From positions 278,129 through 342,128 of the forward strand of contig JANPWX010000215.1 in assembly GCA_024734555.1 (NCBI GenBank): a stretch of DNA of 64,000 nt, in the 5' to 3' direction. Position 1 is the first letter of the stretch. The number at the start of each line of letters is the position of its first letter. Below are positions 40,701 through 55,700 of this stretch, piece after piece. A program made the position numbers and the translations under genes. The notes under the pieces were generated by a model. That model was not told the DNA's origin. It made no database searches and worked only from the letters and a program-made list of their open reading frames with translations. The stretch is from Trochalopteron elliotii (Eukaryota; Chordata; Aves; Passeriformes; Leiothrichidae).

Positions 40701-43700
40701 GCAAAGTTATCAGAGAATGTTTTGATGGACCAATTCTGAGAAGCAATTTTACACAAGTCTGTAGCCAATGGCCAATCCAGGCTGAAAATATTTGCCAGGA
40801 ACATTACATTAAATAACTCACAAATAGCCCACACAAAAACCTTCTATTAAGGAACATTATCTACAAAATATTTGTGCATAATACAAGTCAGATTGGTGTA
40901 TCAGGATACCTGTCAGCAGTATAGAGAGTGAAAGGTAGATTAAAATGAGGTTAAAATCCATTTCTGATTTGAACTTTTGATGAAAGTGGTATTACAGAGT
41001 CTGTTGTTGATAGGCATCAGTCTGGAGCCCACTTTGGTGAGACATTGTCACACTTGCAAATAACTGCTGTGATATCACCATGCTACTCCCTGCAGGCATC
41101 CAGCTGTTCTTTGCACTTCCCTGAATGCCCAGGGTAGCTGCTCAGTACTACTATTTTTACCTTCAATGGGTTACAACAGGGAAGGTGACAGCACAGAATT
41201 AATCATCAGAGTAAAGGCAATATGCAAGAGAAAAGAAACCAAAAACCCAGAATGACCATCTGTAACTTTAACCCAACATTTACTCTTAATTCTTGTGCAC
41301 TTCTGATAGACTGAAATCTTGCTTTTTGAGCAGTGGATGATACAAGTTTTAAAAATATATTTAAGTAGCAACAGAAATGCTGCATATTTTCTCACAGTGG
41401 AAGGTTTACTTCTTCAGGCTAGAGCTTGTCCAACTGGTATTTGCACTTTTAGGTGACAAAAATGTGAAGTTGCATTCTTAATAGATATTTATTACAGCTT
41501 TTCAAATATTTTCTGATTTAAAGCCCACAGTCAAAAATGCTGATTTGCTTACTCCAAATTATGTTTAGTTTATCAATTCTGCAAGTCAGCCAGCTGCTAC
41601 CCCTATATGAGAGCTGCACAGTAGTGGTCTGGAGGCACCTGGATTCTCAGCAGCAGTTAAAAATCATACAAAGCATTGACTTTTGCTTACTCAGCAGCTC
41701 ATTCATTTTGGAAAGGGTACAATTAAAAGCTTTCATTTAATTTGCTCTAAAATTACTATTTGGGGGTCTCTACTTTGCACTCCTCTAAATTACTGTATAC
41801 CATTTTGAATTTATGCTTCTTTTTCCAAATGTGGTGGAGTATCGTTACAATTCAGGACGGCTCATGTAACGACACGTAGAGCTCCGATTTCTTCAGAGGG
41901 CTTATAGCAAAGTTTATTGAAAGACAGATTCTTTTTATACAGTGTTTTGGTACAATGAATAGGATTGGTCCTTTAGGGCACCACCTTTTTGTAAACATCT
42001 CTACCCAGTAAACAAGTTGGAAAAACACCAGGTGTCAGGAGGAGGCCATCTACAGGGATTGTTTATAGGGATTGTTTTGGGTTCCTCCTCATGATTTCCC
42101 AGGCCAGAATGAGAGAGTTTTGTCCTTGGCTTTTCCACAGGCTTCAAGGCACCACCTGGAGCCTATGAATCCATTTTCTGACCACTGTCAGTTCCTACAG
42201 TGGAGTTTCTCCTAGATCCTCAGAGTTTCCCTTGTGGACAAACAGCGCTGGGTTCAGCTGTTTGTGCAGGTTCTGTCCCATGGCTGACAGGTTTCAGCCA
42301 CAGCTCACCACTCTGTGAGATGCCCTGTGTCACACTGATGGAGCATTACTTCTCACTGTCAGGAAAGATCTCAACAGGCCACGAGGAACAGGCTAAAGGC
42401 ATGAGCTATCTGCCCTCCAAGAAGATTGTGAAATTCAACAGTAGTCAATTGCCCACAAAAGGCAGGGGTGCCTGTGTGCAGCTCAGTTGCTCATTCAGAT
42501 GGTAACCACTGAGTAGAGTTTCTTGGACACGTTTCACCCAGCCCCTTATTCCTTGCAAAATATTGGGATATGCTTTCCTCAAGGGTGAACTCCTTATCAA
42601 TGCAAACCTGCAAATAATCTGTTCTTCCTTCATCACCATTTTTATACTCCTTTGACATGTGGCAAAATATATTTCCTTACCTTTTTCCCTGTCAACCCCT
42701 TCTCTCCCTTCACCCCTTTCTCTCCTGAGGATCCTGGTGGACCTCTATCTCCCTTAAAGAAGAAAAAATTGTTATGTCTGCATATTTCAATAAATCGTTT
42801 ATTCTGTAAAATGAATCCAACAGTTTGTGAAAATATGAATTAAAGATAAGCAATATTTTTCCTCAAATATAGGTTGCTATTTCTAGTAAGTTAAATATTC
42901 TCTAGAGACAGTAATTTTAACACCCATAAAATAAGCATTTGAAATTTCTCTCCCACCTACATCTTAAATCTTGGACTTGTATTAAACAAATGTATATTTA
43001 TTCAATGAATAAAACCATGACTGAATGCTGTTTGTTATTCTGTGCACAAGAACAATATTACATGAATGTAATTTACTTGCTAAGTCAAACAACAGGATGG
43101 TCAGCCAAAAATGTCTGAATGGTGTTATTGACCGGACACTAATTCCTCACCATTTGTACAAACTGACCAAGGCATTACTTTTAACATTTACCAGAAAGTG
43201 TTGAAAGAATTCATAGGAAGCAGTCCTGCCAAGCACTTCTTCCATGATCCAAGAAACAAATCATTAAAAGCGAGATATCTGTGCCACCTTTACCTGATTT
43301 TGGAAGCCCCACTTAAGTCATTAAAGATATGGTTTACAATCTTCAAAATGGCATCTGAAGCCAAAGCTTTAAGTGCTTAATGTCTCTTCCAACACATAGG
43401 CAGTATGGCCACTGTTGTCACACAGACTGGATTTTTGTTTCCCATCAGAAAAAACAGGGGGACAGAGTTAGCAACTTTTCTAACAGGCCCTGGAAAGATC
43501 TCACTAGTTTAGAAAAGATTAGGGAAAAACTTTGTTCGAGTTGTGGTAGTGGCAATGTTTTTATGACTGTCACTGAAATTCCTTCTTATTTTGACCACAG
43601 TTAATTTATACCAAAAAATCTTCTACTTGCTTTATCAGCAATTAATGGAAGAATTAAAAGACCATGTAAAGAACAGTTAAAAATAAAAGCAGGCTCACTT

Positions 43701-46700
43701 TAAGTCCTGATGAGCTAGTTCCTGGAAGTCCTGGTTCTCCTTTTTGTCCACGTTCACCTGGTTCACCCTAGCAATGAAAAGTTTTTAGTTTAATAAGAAA
43801 CACAATTTAGCTTTATTCACTACTTGCACTATTTAATTAGCTGCTTACACATAGAGCTGGATGTGATGATATTCTACAATTCTATGATCCTAAGTGGTCA
43901 AGTTTTCAGACAAGCAGTTTTCAAATGGGAAAATCTGTTCTTTAAAACCCCCTGTAACTTGTAGGGCTGCATCTATTTTATTTAACCCTGCAGTGGGCAG
44001 AAAGTTGAAGCGAATCACTCCAACTTTCTTCCTTATACTTTAATGCATTTTATTTTTTAATTTACAGGACTATATCAAAACCTCCTTGGTCACTGAATAA
44101 AAAGTTAGTCCAAATAAAGAAAAATCAGAAGTCCTACTTAAGAGAAAGTTTTAGCCTTTTTTCCTGTAGTTTTGAAACAGTTAAAGAGATAGGAATTCCA
44201 TTTTTCAATTTTGCTTCCTCACCTTAAGAGAATTGGCCTATCACATAACATGTTTCACAGGTGACTATTTTTCTCTACATTAATATTAAATACTGCTGCT
44301 ATAACTGCTGCTTACATGCCAAAGCTACACCCAGAAGAAAATTACTGGTTCTCTTCCTGCTTTTGCTACAGTGATTAATATCTTCCCTTCATAAATCAAG
44401 GTGATTACTAAGCACGCTTCTGATTTACAGTTCATTCCACTTGCTCACATTATATTTCAGCAATTCCCCTTTCCTCTTCTGACAGTGCTCACCTGACACT
44501 GTACCACTAGAGGCCTGGGCTCTGACAGCATTAATTGTTTTCCTCATTTTTGTGTTCTCTTCCTACTTTCCCTCCCTCTGTGGTGCAGGGTCAGCTAAGT
44601 ACACTTCAGCTCTTTTTCCTCTCCTAGTATTTTCATCTTTGGTTTTGGTTCTTTCTCATGATGGCCACCAAAGGCTGAAGGCCAGGCTGAAGGCATGGTG
44701 GGATTAGGCTGAAGTCTCAAAACCATCACTGAACTAAAGCTAAACTGTTTGGTAAAATGATTTACTTGAGCAAAGCATATATGTGGCACCAAACTCATCG
44801 GACACAAAGATGTCTGCAAGATTCTCTGTTTATAAATATGTGTTCCTTTAGAACCAGAAGTTCACATTCACAAAGGTTAAGGGTTGATGCTAAGCAGGCA
44901 GAAGCCATATGCTCCATTTGGGGAAGATCTTGATAACCTGGATGGCTTTCTCTCTAAGATTCAAAAGGAACTATTATCTCCAATGAAGTTACATTTTCAT
45001 CTCATCAAACATACTTTTGAAAAGCCTGGCAAAGACACTTACTGTTTTATGACAGCACAGCTTTTAAAAACCAATGCCTGAATCATTACCTTTGGCCCTG
45101 GCCAACCAGAACCTTGAGAGCCTTTTGCCCCAGGAACTCCTTGTGGACCCTGTATACCCTACAAAGCAAAATAAATGAGTTTTAGTGCATTACACTCTTC
45201 CACATCTGAAAATCACCATATGTTCATCTTTCAGTTAACAACAATCTTATCTTGTCTTATTTTGTCTTATCTTATCTATCATATCTTATCATATCATATC
45301 ATATCTTATCTTATCTTCATAATAAATCTTCTTTCCAGAATTAATAGCACCCAGAAAATATTTTGGAATGTTTCAATTTTTCTTTATCCCACTGCTGTTC
45401 AAGTATCAAAGGGCTTGACATTCAGAGTTGGTAGGTACTTAGCCTTGTAAAATTCTTATTTATAATATATCACCATCAAAGCAATGCTATCAGATTTACT
45501 TTCTATGCAAATGATTATGCAGATTAGACCAAATTTACATTTGCTTGATTCTAAGACTATTCAAATCAGTCAAAATCAGTTGTATTCACAAGCTTTGCTT
45601 AAAAACTAGTTTGATACTTTTAAAAATGAAAAATTACTATGAGGTTTTTAATGTCTTTACATCAAAATCACAGCTCTGATAAAATATAAAATGAAAACTG
45701 AGACATAGATTTGAGAAATCCCAGCTGATCCTTTACAGTAGATTAAAGAACATATACTGTATGTTACAATGTATTCCAAGTAGTATTTTAGAATATATGA
45801 GATGGCATTTAGTGAACACTGAACACTTTGCCTGTTACCCTTTTGCATATATATAAGCACCATAAGTATGGGAAACCTTCAGCATACTCAGTAGAAGAAC
45901 TAGAAGAACTAGCCTAAGTAGCAGAATAACAGGGCTAAGGGTGCAGATAAAGAAAAGAACACAGAATCTATGATATGTTCCCTTGAAAATGTGCCAAGAG
46001 GGCCAAAACACACATGGAAGAGATAAAGGTGAAGAGGTGAACACCAGAAGACCACCACCAGCAGGGACTGAGCATGCCCAGAAGGGCGTGGAGTTAATTA
46101 CCACATCGAGCGAGGATGGGCGGGGTCAGGGAATTAATATGTATGAGGGGGGTCTGTGGAATGTCATGCATATGTAAGACCTCAGGAAAAAATAAGGGGG
46201 GCAAATTCCCTGGAGGGTATGCATCTCTTTGGTGAAATTATTCCCCACACATCTCAATGCCAATAAATACTACCGCTCTGTGATTAGTTGTGGAGATCTT
46301 TCCGCGACATTTCAAAACCAGTATGCAAATACTGATTGCATGTCCAAAATGTGGACTCACCCGGCTTCCTTGACTGCCTATTCCTGGTGGTCCTGGTGGG
46401 CCCTGTGGTCCTGCTTGGCCTTCTTCACCCTATAGAAAAAGTACTCCCAATAACTAAATTGCAACAGTTTATGCTATCTGATTAACATATTTAAACTAAA
46501 CACAGAGTAGCAATTCTCAAGCTGTATTATCTTGAAGTCTGCTGCTTCTATTTGAATTAAATGTGTTTGGAATAACTGGAAATCTGTCTATGACAACTGA
46601 TCTAATAAAAATAATGCCCCTTCTTCCCTACAAACTCTATCTTGTTTATAACATTAGATGATCACAGCTGTAATTTTATTATTAGAAGGACCCATAACTC

Positions 46701-49700
46701 ATCTTTACATACCGAGATTAATTTTAAAGATTTTCTTGTACAGACATATACAGTTTCTTGCACAACACTCAGAAGAAAAACTTGCAAGTGCAAACACAGC
46801 AGCTATGGTGTATATCAAAAACCTAAAAATATCTGAGGGTTCCTTTGCCTGTTCCAGGTCCATTAGATTAGATGAATAGAGGATTTTTACATTTTAATAT
46901 TTATTTTAAAATTAAATTATTTTGAATAGAATAGCTATGAAATTATTTTAGGAAGAATAAAAGTACATTTCTTCTGTCATATTCCCAGCTGCATAGAATA
47001 CAGTCCCTAGTGCTCTAAGTTAACATTAACAGGCCCAGCTGCCTGTATTGATGAATGCAGCCCATGGAGCTGCATGGAACAGTGTAACATAGCCCCTCAG
47101 ATCCAGGTAAACATACCTTTGTATAGCTGTGATATAGTGTAAAAAATTCATCTTAATTTAACTGTGAATACAATTAAGTATAGATACAATTAGAAAAATA
47201 CTCTGTGCCTCACCTTGTCACCTTTGACTGGTTCACCTTTCAGTCCAGGAGAACCTGCTTCACCTTTAGAGCCTTTTTCACCCTAGAAATAGATGACAGT
47301 CTTGAAACTTCTATTTGGGAACTTATAAAAAACACCATCTTAGACAAACTGGTCACAAAGTGGATAATGACGAAAAAAGCATTCCTTTATAAGCAAACTA
47401 GAAAAATAATCAATGGAATTACCAATATTAGAGAAAATAAATTGATAATAATTCATAATAACATACTTCATCTGCATTCATTGTGTTTTTGAACATAGGA
47501 CTTCAAAAGGAGAAAATTAAGTACTAGGAGGAAGGAAGTTACATTTTGAAAACATGAAAATATGTTCACTAGTCAGAGAGATCAGTTCAGAACTGAGTGC
47601 AAGGACATGACTGATGCCTTTTCCATAAAAGGAAGAAAAATCTGCTTAGCAGTTCAAGGCTCTAGAGAATCCTGAAGCCACTAAAACAGAGGGATATATT
47701 TTGATGGGAAGCCCAGTTATGATTTATTTGTAAATTTTTGATCGTTTGTACTTATTTTTTAAAAAAGGAAAGTTGACATATATTAACCTAGCAAACGCCC
47801 TAAATGAGATAATTTTCCACAGAGACTTCTACAACCCATCTTTCAGTTTCCCAAAATGGCAAGGCAAAATGAAAACAGTTGCTGAATATTTTCTTCCAAT
47901 ACAGAATATAAATAGCTTAATGGTTTCTTGGAAGACAATTTATCTCACTAATGCTATCAAAAGAAGTTATCTTTATTAAACACATAAATAAGAGAATCAT
48001 TAACTTACTACTGATAAAGGAACTGTATTTTTTTTTGTAATTACGTGGATAGAGTTTCTGAAATCAGTGGAATATTCAGAGAGCCTAGTGATTCGGAAAT
48101 CCAAGATCCATCATCCAGCATTTTATACCAATGAATTATCAGTGGTCTTAAGTAAATTAGACACTACTGCAAATTTGGTCCACAATTTTAAAGAAAGTAA
48201 TTTCCATAAAGCTACCTTTTGGCCTTGAATTCCCTCTCCTGGCAGACCTCTCTCACCTGGTGAACCAGCAGGGCCAGGTGGTCCCTGAAAGAAAAAAAAA
48301 AATTCAAACTATATCAGCAATTCAATTTTTAATGGAAATTTTGTATAATTTGGTAGTACAGGATTTTGCGACACTTATGAAACTGGTTAGTGAAAATGCT
48401 TCCACAGTATTTGACTGAGCCTAGACAATTAAAATGAACTGTGGCAACCATTAGCTGGGTCATTTAGAATAGAATAAGCCAATGCTGAATTGATGTGAAT
48501 TGCATAATTAATGTCTAAAGACTGTACTCTTAAAACTCAAATGAATCTGCAGATTTATTTATAAAAGAATTAGTATTACAGTGAAATGTATTCCCTATAC
48601 TGTTATATAATTTCATGATTTTCATAATGAAAATCATCACTTCTAACATTTTTTATACATAATGACAGGTTAAATGTGCAACACTAGAGAATGTTAATTT
48701 TGATCACTGACTTACAGGTAGTCCTGGCTCACCAATTCCAGGAGGTCCTGGCAATCCAATTTTACCTTCTCGACCTTCAGCACCCTTGTAGAAAAGAAAA
48801 CAAAAAAGTTCAGTCCTAATCCAACTTGGTACTTCTGACAAGATTTACATATAGATGATTTTACATATAGATGATTTAATGGTATCACCAAAAAGGCTTG
48901 AAATCTAATGTGCAACTTCTCCTAAAGGAAAAAAAAACCCATACATGACATTTGAGAAACATTTGAAAGTACCTTTCAATTAATACTTGAAACACTAGGT
49001 TTCATTCCAGCCCTCAAGACATAGGGGTAATTGCTTAAAATTGCAACGCCTAAGAGATGACAGGGGATGAGGGAGTTAACTCAGACTAAATTTGGCTGCA
49101 GTATCGAAGCAGGAATGCTCAGGTATGAGGGATGCTCACTGTAGCCTCTATCTAGGTACTGGAATTGAAGCCTGCTTCAGTGGAATATGGGATTGCACAG
49201 GAACTCCAGGAGCTATATAGTTTCTCCATCTTTTACTTACAAGGTGCCATAATCTTCACAATTTCTCCAGTTTACTGAGGACTGTGTGCTCTAAGGATAA
49301 GGGCACAGAGGATTTTTATCTTTCTACAGAGTAGTAAAGAGACAGGGGTGACATTTCTTCTACATAAACTATTTTCCCTTCTGGAAGGACCCAGCACTGC
49401 TCGTGTTACATGGCAAAATACTGATTTCTGAGCTCATAAACCTCCTCTGTGTTCTGGGGTCTGCCCCACTGCACAGGAAATATGCAGAAATTCAATGAAT
49501 ATACAAATTAGAGCACTAAAAGCAAAAAAGTGTTAGTGCATTAGATGGTGGAATTTGGCTCTAGCACACAGGGAAAAGATGGCATAAACCTGTACCAGAA
49601 CTAGAGCGAGGTCTAGCTCTGCCCAATTTACATTTCTTGCCTGACTCTGAGATGCAGGTCTTTGACAAAACTCTCATAAACTAAGAAGTCATGTTTCCTA

Positions 49701-52700
49701 TGCAGAAGCTTTCATAATTTTCTGAAAGGAGATCTGACTGGCCCACATAGTCAGACATGAATTTTCCAAGATTAGATTCCACCTTCTAGTCTTTTGCAAT
49801 AAAATGAGATGGAGGAATCAAATGCTGCATGAGAGAATCTTATAATCCTTAAGAATATCTGTTCCCTGGTGAATGACCACGCAAATCTCTCACTTTACCA
49901 TATATCACAGTGACTGAGATGTATTTATATACTTTGAAGTGTGGTTTACCCATTAGTGCAAGTAGCTGCTAGACCTTGAAAATTATCTCATGCAGGTAAA
50001 CCCTATATAAATGGCATTATTTCTGAATTCTATCAATAGGATCATCATAAAAATCAAGAGTTGCTGGAAAAGCAGGGCTTTTATCTCCATCCTATGTCAA
50101 TACAAAAACCTGTCAATCAGTTTTACATTTAGGTGATAAGAGTTTGACTTTGATAAAACTGTAGGTGAGAAATTTCATTCAAAAAAATGACTGCCCACAG
50201 CTATCACTTCAACAAACATCTTTTTGAGAGTTACCTTGGGTCCTGGCTCTCCAATGCCAGGGTGTCCTGCAGGACCATAGGGACCTGGAGGGCCTTGCTC
50301 TCCCTAAAGAGGAAAAATAGAAAAAAACTAGTAATGTGAATAGAAGTTTAACCAAATTCTGATAGTGTCTTTTCAAAGTCTCATTTAGGGCTAGAGAAAT
50401 ACATCTTTTAAGTAAAAAACAAATAAAAAAACCAAAAAACCTGTCCTGAAGAAATATGTTTAGGTTAGAAGCAGAACCAACATCCTGGCCATACAAAATA
50501 CAATGATTTTATAAATCCACTCTTTCATATACATCATGAAAGATTAAAAAAAAAAAATTGTTCTATCTTTGGTCCTGACTTCATCCAATATTTTGGTGCT
50601 TCCACAGACTTTTATTGATAGAAAGATGGGTATTTGGAAATGAAGCAGTGCTTAAGCTTCCAACATTGCACTCAAGGTTCTTGCCATTACAACAAATGCA
50701 CACACAGCATGACTGTTGTTCCTACTGCTATCTTTGACTGCAGCTCCTTATTCTCATCCTCTCTTCTGTATACTGTTTCTAAATGCCAACACAGACGCAT
50801 AGTTATTAAGATTTTTTTTAAATCAAAATGTGTTTATTCTGTGGGAAGGTGTTAATTTTTTGGGGATTGAAACTTTTATTTACTTAGAAATTTTATATGC
50901 TGAGTTCTGCAACCTTCCAATGAGAATTTTGCACTTGAGAAGTCAATAGAAGTGTAAAAAATTACATTTCCTCACAAAACCAATTAGGTTTTAATCAGCC
51001 AAAGAATGAAGCTAAGATGCAGAAATGGAAAGATACATCAGAGGTAAATAAGCAGACTATTCTAGAAGCTTAATATCTGATAACGATGCACTTGTAGTGC
51101 TTCTGCTGCAGCTTTAAATTTAGAATAATATGGAACTTGATGCTCAGACTTAAATTTGTTCCACTACAGAACAGTATAATAATTTGGAAATAGCTATGAA
51201 ATTTAAAATTTATTCAAAATGCAAGATTTGTTGGCACAACTTCATAATCTAATAAATTAATACAATACCAGGAGAAGTTATTAAGTTAAGTCTTAAAAGA
51301 AACAAATCAGACAAAACCGCCATCACTCAGCAGAACAGTATATCTCCACAGAGGACGCTGATAGGGCATTAACAACATCAATATTGTGTTAATGTGGATT
51401 CTGTGCATGCAGCTATTGCAAAAATACAGAACATACAACTGTAAGGTTGACTGTCTTCCTAGGCAGAACTTATTGTTTGGGTTTCCTAACAATATTTTTC
51501 CTAACAATATTTTCATGAAACTTTTGGGCCAGAGTCACAATTCAGCTCATCTGTATACAGATTCTCATAAACAATGCAATTTTTACTGATATAAAGCAAA
51601 TTACAAATTTACCAGTTTTCTTCATACCTGTTTTCTCTAATGTGTTTGTTTGAAACTGATCAAACAACAACAACAAAAATTCCTCAAACAAACCATATTC
51701 TATGCTTCTGATGGCCATGGAGTTTTGCCTTTCAGCCCATAGTCTCCCTTACATCAGCACCAAGCCTGGCTTCAGTACCTTTCCACTTGACAAGCCACAT
51801 TAACAGGTTCAGCCCCATGCAGCTTCAGGGCCTGAAGACAGTCTAGGATGGACAGGGATGGATATACCCACTGCAAGAGGTGCCAGAGAGAGAAAGGAAC
51901 AGGCACAGGCTGTTGTAAGGCAAGGCAATATGCTAAGTATTAGCTGCTCCAACTCACAATCCTTGTTTCTTTAATGGAGAAGGCAGACTGGGATTTCTGT
52001 CATCCCAGGATGTATGAGCATGCTCCACAGAACGAATCAAAAAAACCACACAAAGTTCAGAATATATTAAAAAAATATCTATTGGGTAAAAAAACCATTT
52101 CAGCTGTATACAGCACCACTAATGCTCTGGGCACAGCAAATGCCACTCAGCACATTGCCTCCAGCTGATAAAACTAAACCTCTGAAACGGTGTAGGAACT
52201 TGTTGCATGCTGAAAAATGTTATTTGATAAATACAGGCTCACTTCTCAGCTGAAACAATAAGCCAACCCCCTTTACTGTCATTCAAAAGTGCTCTCCAAG
52301 TTTTTTTCCTGTCACCCAAATGGACATCATGATTCCTGTCTATGTTGACAGTTCCTGACAGAATTTCTCAAGGACAGTAGCTCTGAGGGTTGCTTCCTAT
52401 CACAAATCATTCCTCTGCAAGTTCACCCACATGGTAGAGCCATGCCTTGAATGCAGATGGGAGTACTGCTGAAATTAATATTTTTCCAAAACCTGTATTT
52501 TTTCACTGTGGTAAAAATATTACACAGTTTTCCTTCCAATAACTGGTGTCATGCGCCTTGCAAGAGCTGTTGCTGTAGGTATGGTACTGGCAGGTGCTGG
52601 GGTAGAGAGTGTAGGAAGCCCTTGTGATGAAAGTCATGTAGGGTAGTATGAAAATGTTGTGCTGTGAAACACTTTTTTTCTGGATAGAAGATACCTGAAT

Positions 52701-55700
52701 ATTAGTGGAGAAAGAAACTCAACCTTCTACCAGATAACATGCAAAACTTGGAAACATAAATGATTCAGTCTATTTTAAAGACTGAATGTTTTAAACTTCA
52801 AATGGCTATTAACAATTCTTCTGTGGTCTCGGTGCTACAGGTAAGGTGGAATTTATGAAAACCATGAAGTTCTGGAAATAATATCATGGTGCCTACATGT
52901 AAAGAGAAAAGCCTGCTTTTCTAAAAAGCTTTTTGGCAATAATTTTATTTGTTTAACAGTTTGTCCACATTCTTTTTTTCTCTCCTTATTGGGATTTTCC
53001 TTCAGGTGGTATGTAATACCATCTGGAGCAATGGGAAGGAAAATTACACTTGAGCTGAGCTTAATGTTTTTACATATTGAAATTGTACCATCTTAAGCCT
53101 GGAACATACATAACAGTCTAAGCCAAAAAACCCAGCAACCACCCCCTCCAAACTGTTCATTATGTTAGGACGACTTCCAGTTAGTGCCAATATAAATTCT
53201 TTCCTTTTCAGAAAGCTCATATATATTACCAGGAACACAAGCACTCTGTATTTCAGTCTACAATGTGATAATGATTAAGCTACAGTAAAAAAAAAAAATC
53301 TTTCAAATGTAATGATTTTATCTTTAAAGTAAACATTGGCAACAACAATGTAAATAGATTTAGATATTTTAACAGATATTACTGATATTTTGTATTTCTA
53401 AGTAACTTGAGATTTCTAGGAACTAAACTTGTTTATAGGAAATCAGATTTTTTAATTCTCCTGGGAAAGTGGCAACTTGCCACATAAGTGAGGAAAGAAT
53501 TCATATGCCATCAGAGAAGAAGCAGATCCCTTAGCAGTTCGTTCTGGGACATGTATTCAGGAAAATATGCAACGATGGATTTTTTACAGAATTGTCCCAG
53601 GATGATTTTATGGGAATAACTGCTTTGAATATCCACATTCAAACTTAACCTTTTCCTTAGAAGCTGGAATACACGTCTGCTAATAAAACTTTAGCCTTTA
53701 ATTGAAAATCCTACTACACAACTCAGATTTTCCAGAGTGGCTCCTTACTACAGCAGTGGATTTTAAGAATGTCATTCTCAGCCTTTCCATGAATATATTG
53801 TGATTTCTAGAAATATGCACTTTATATCTAGTAGCTGGTTCAAGAGTTTAAATAAACCCCTGGAATGATAATGATAAATACTCCTTGCTCATCACTTTTT
53901 TACAAGTGGAACACAGGCCATACCCGGATTTCATGTCTCACTTTTATAATCTGTAACCCCTTAATTCAGCTTGTAAGTTATTCACTGAAATTTATGAAAA
54001 GTCACCATCATTGTTCTCACTAAAAAACATATTTTCAAAAATTACCTTTAAAATATGCCTATGGAACCTTACTGGTGCTATAGCATAGAATGTGTTGTTG
54101 TTGCTTTGGGTTTTTTTAAAATAAATATTAGTTAAGCATCTGAAAATAAATTTAAACAGACAAAATAATGCCAACTAGTCTGAGTAAATCAACAGATATA
54201 TGCATGTTTAAAATATTTTTTTTTATCCAACACTAAGAATATTAGGGACCCCAATTTGGCTTTGCAAAAGCGCTATATTTATTACTAGAAATCTGTTTTC
54301 CAGAAAAATCTTGGTGATTCTGTTTCCTTCCTGGAGAGGAGTCCAAGATGAATTAAGGCCTTTTGTGTTAGAATGTTGGATTTTTCCAGGGTTGTATTGC
54401 TATTGAAGGGCAAAGCTATCTTCCAATGAGAACACAACAACACAATATGTCGGTAAGTCCAGCAAAAGACATGAAGTAACCAGTTCAGATGCTTTAATTG
54501 TATTAACCAAATGAGTTAAGAGATATGTAGAACCTAAGTAGGAAAATGACAGAAATCAGGTTACTGGGAAAGTCAGACAATAGATGGGATTCTCACTGGA
54601 TAATGTTTACGGACATTACGGCTTATGATAGACTATATTACATTTACAGAGCAGAACCAAGCGTGGCATAGCTTTTCTCTTTGCCAACTTTCTGTTTATT
54701 GTACTTTTAGTATTTTACTAAGTGAGATAGTGTCTTCTGTGTTTTGGAAATTGTGGAATCATCCAGCAAAATCGTATCATGGGCCACTCTTGAATTCTTA
54801 GTGAGGCAAGGAACACAAAATCTGAGTTCCTTGCTCCTATAAGCTGCAGCATGACAAGAGTTGGGTATTCTTACCTTAGTCCTAGGGCTATAAATTGGTG
54901 TTTCACAAATTCAATTAATTGAATCTATGTGAATTTTTTTCCTATTGGTTTTCTTTGTAATTTTCTTTATGTTTTATAGCTGAATGAGGTACACTTTGAT
55001 CCAAGTTTTTATTTTATGTTACAATATAGATATTATGTGATGGCTGACAAGGTTGAAGAGCGCCTTAAAGTGAAGCAAATGTCTAAGAAAATAAAAAGCA
55101 CAGGTGTGAATAGTATTTCTTTTGGTATTTGAAGCTAGTGAAACAGACAAAACAGCATAGAATTTGGCTTTAAAAATAGTTTTCTTTGATAAATTTAACA
55201 TCTTTGTATGAAACTTGTCAATGGACAATAGAAAGTCAGTAAACCAGGAAACCAGCAAAAGAATCATTGTTTTCTGCTCAGGATTTGCTCTGGAAAGAGA
55301 AACAAGCTGTCTAGTTCAGAAGAAAGGAGATAACACAGTGAAAATTGCCAGTTCCCTACTCCTAACTTTGTTTGAGTGAAGTGCCCTGTAACCCTCTAAT
55401 GTTTTTCTCTTAAAGTAAATAAAAATTATATACTGTGTTGTAAGTTTATACTGTTAGCACATTAACTGAATAGTTTAGTATGTGGTCAAATGGAAATACA
55501 TTTACTTTGGAAAAGAAAAATACCACCAATAATAATAAACATGGTTTATGGTTTTTAAAACAAAAATGGAGCTAAAATGTCCCATTTTAAATGCCTCGGC
55601 CTCTTTATGGAGGTTTATATATGTGGTAATAAGATTAGTTAGGCATTTTTGAGAGGTTAGAACTTCACAGAATTGCAAACAAGAGAAAAAATTTTAAAAA

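Larger units (their letters stand above)
45159..46360 (-). other. COL28A1 intron with LTR-like element (1.2 kb)
   Basis: Consists largely of the pentanucleotide repeat (45245-45318) and the LTR-like element (about 45870-46316). Confidence 0.6.
46430..48715 (-). other. Three COL28A1 introns (784, 933 and 431 bp) around exons 69-4 and 69-3
   Basis: No transposon or extra exon recognised in 46430-47213, 47283-48215 or 48285-48715. Confidence 0.6.

Noticed and set aside
42200..42505. 101-residue plus-strand frame starting at the solo LTR edge
   Set aside because: Starts in the target-site duplication and shows no similarity I recognise to retroviral or host proteins.
45175..45450. Ile/Ser/Tyr-rich plus-strand frame
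   Set aside because: Generated by the TTATC/ATATC pentanucleotide repeat.
46229..46435. Plus-strand open frame over collagen exon 69-5
   Set aside because: Antisense shadow of the exon (Trp- and Ser-rich reading of the Gly-Pro codons).
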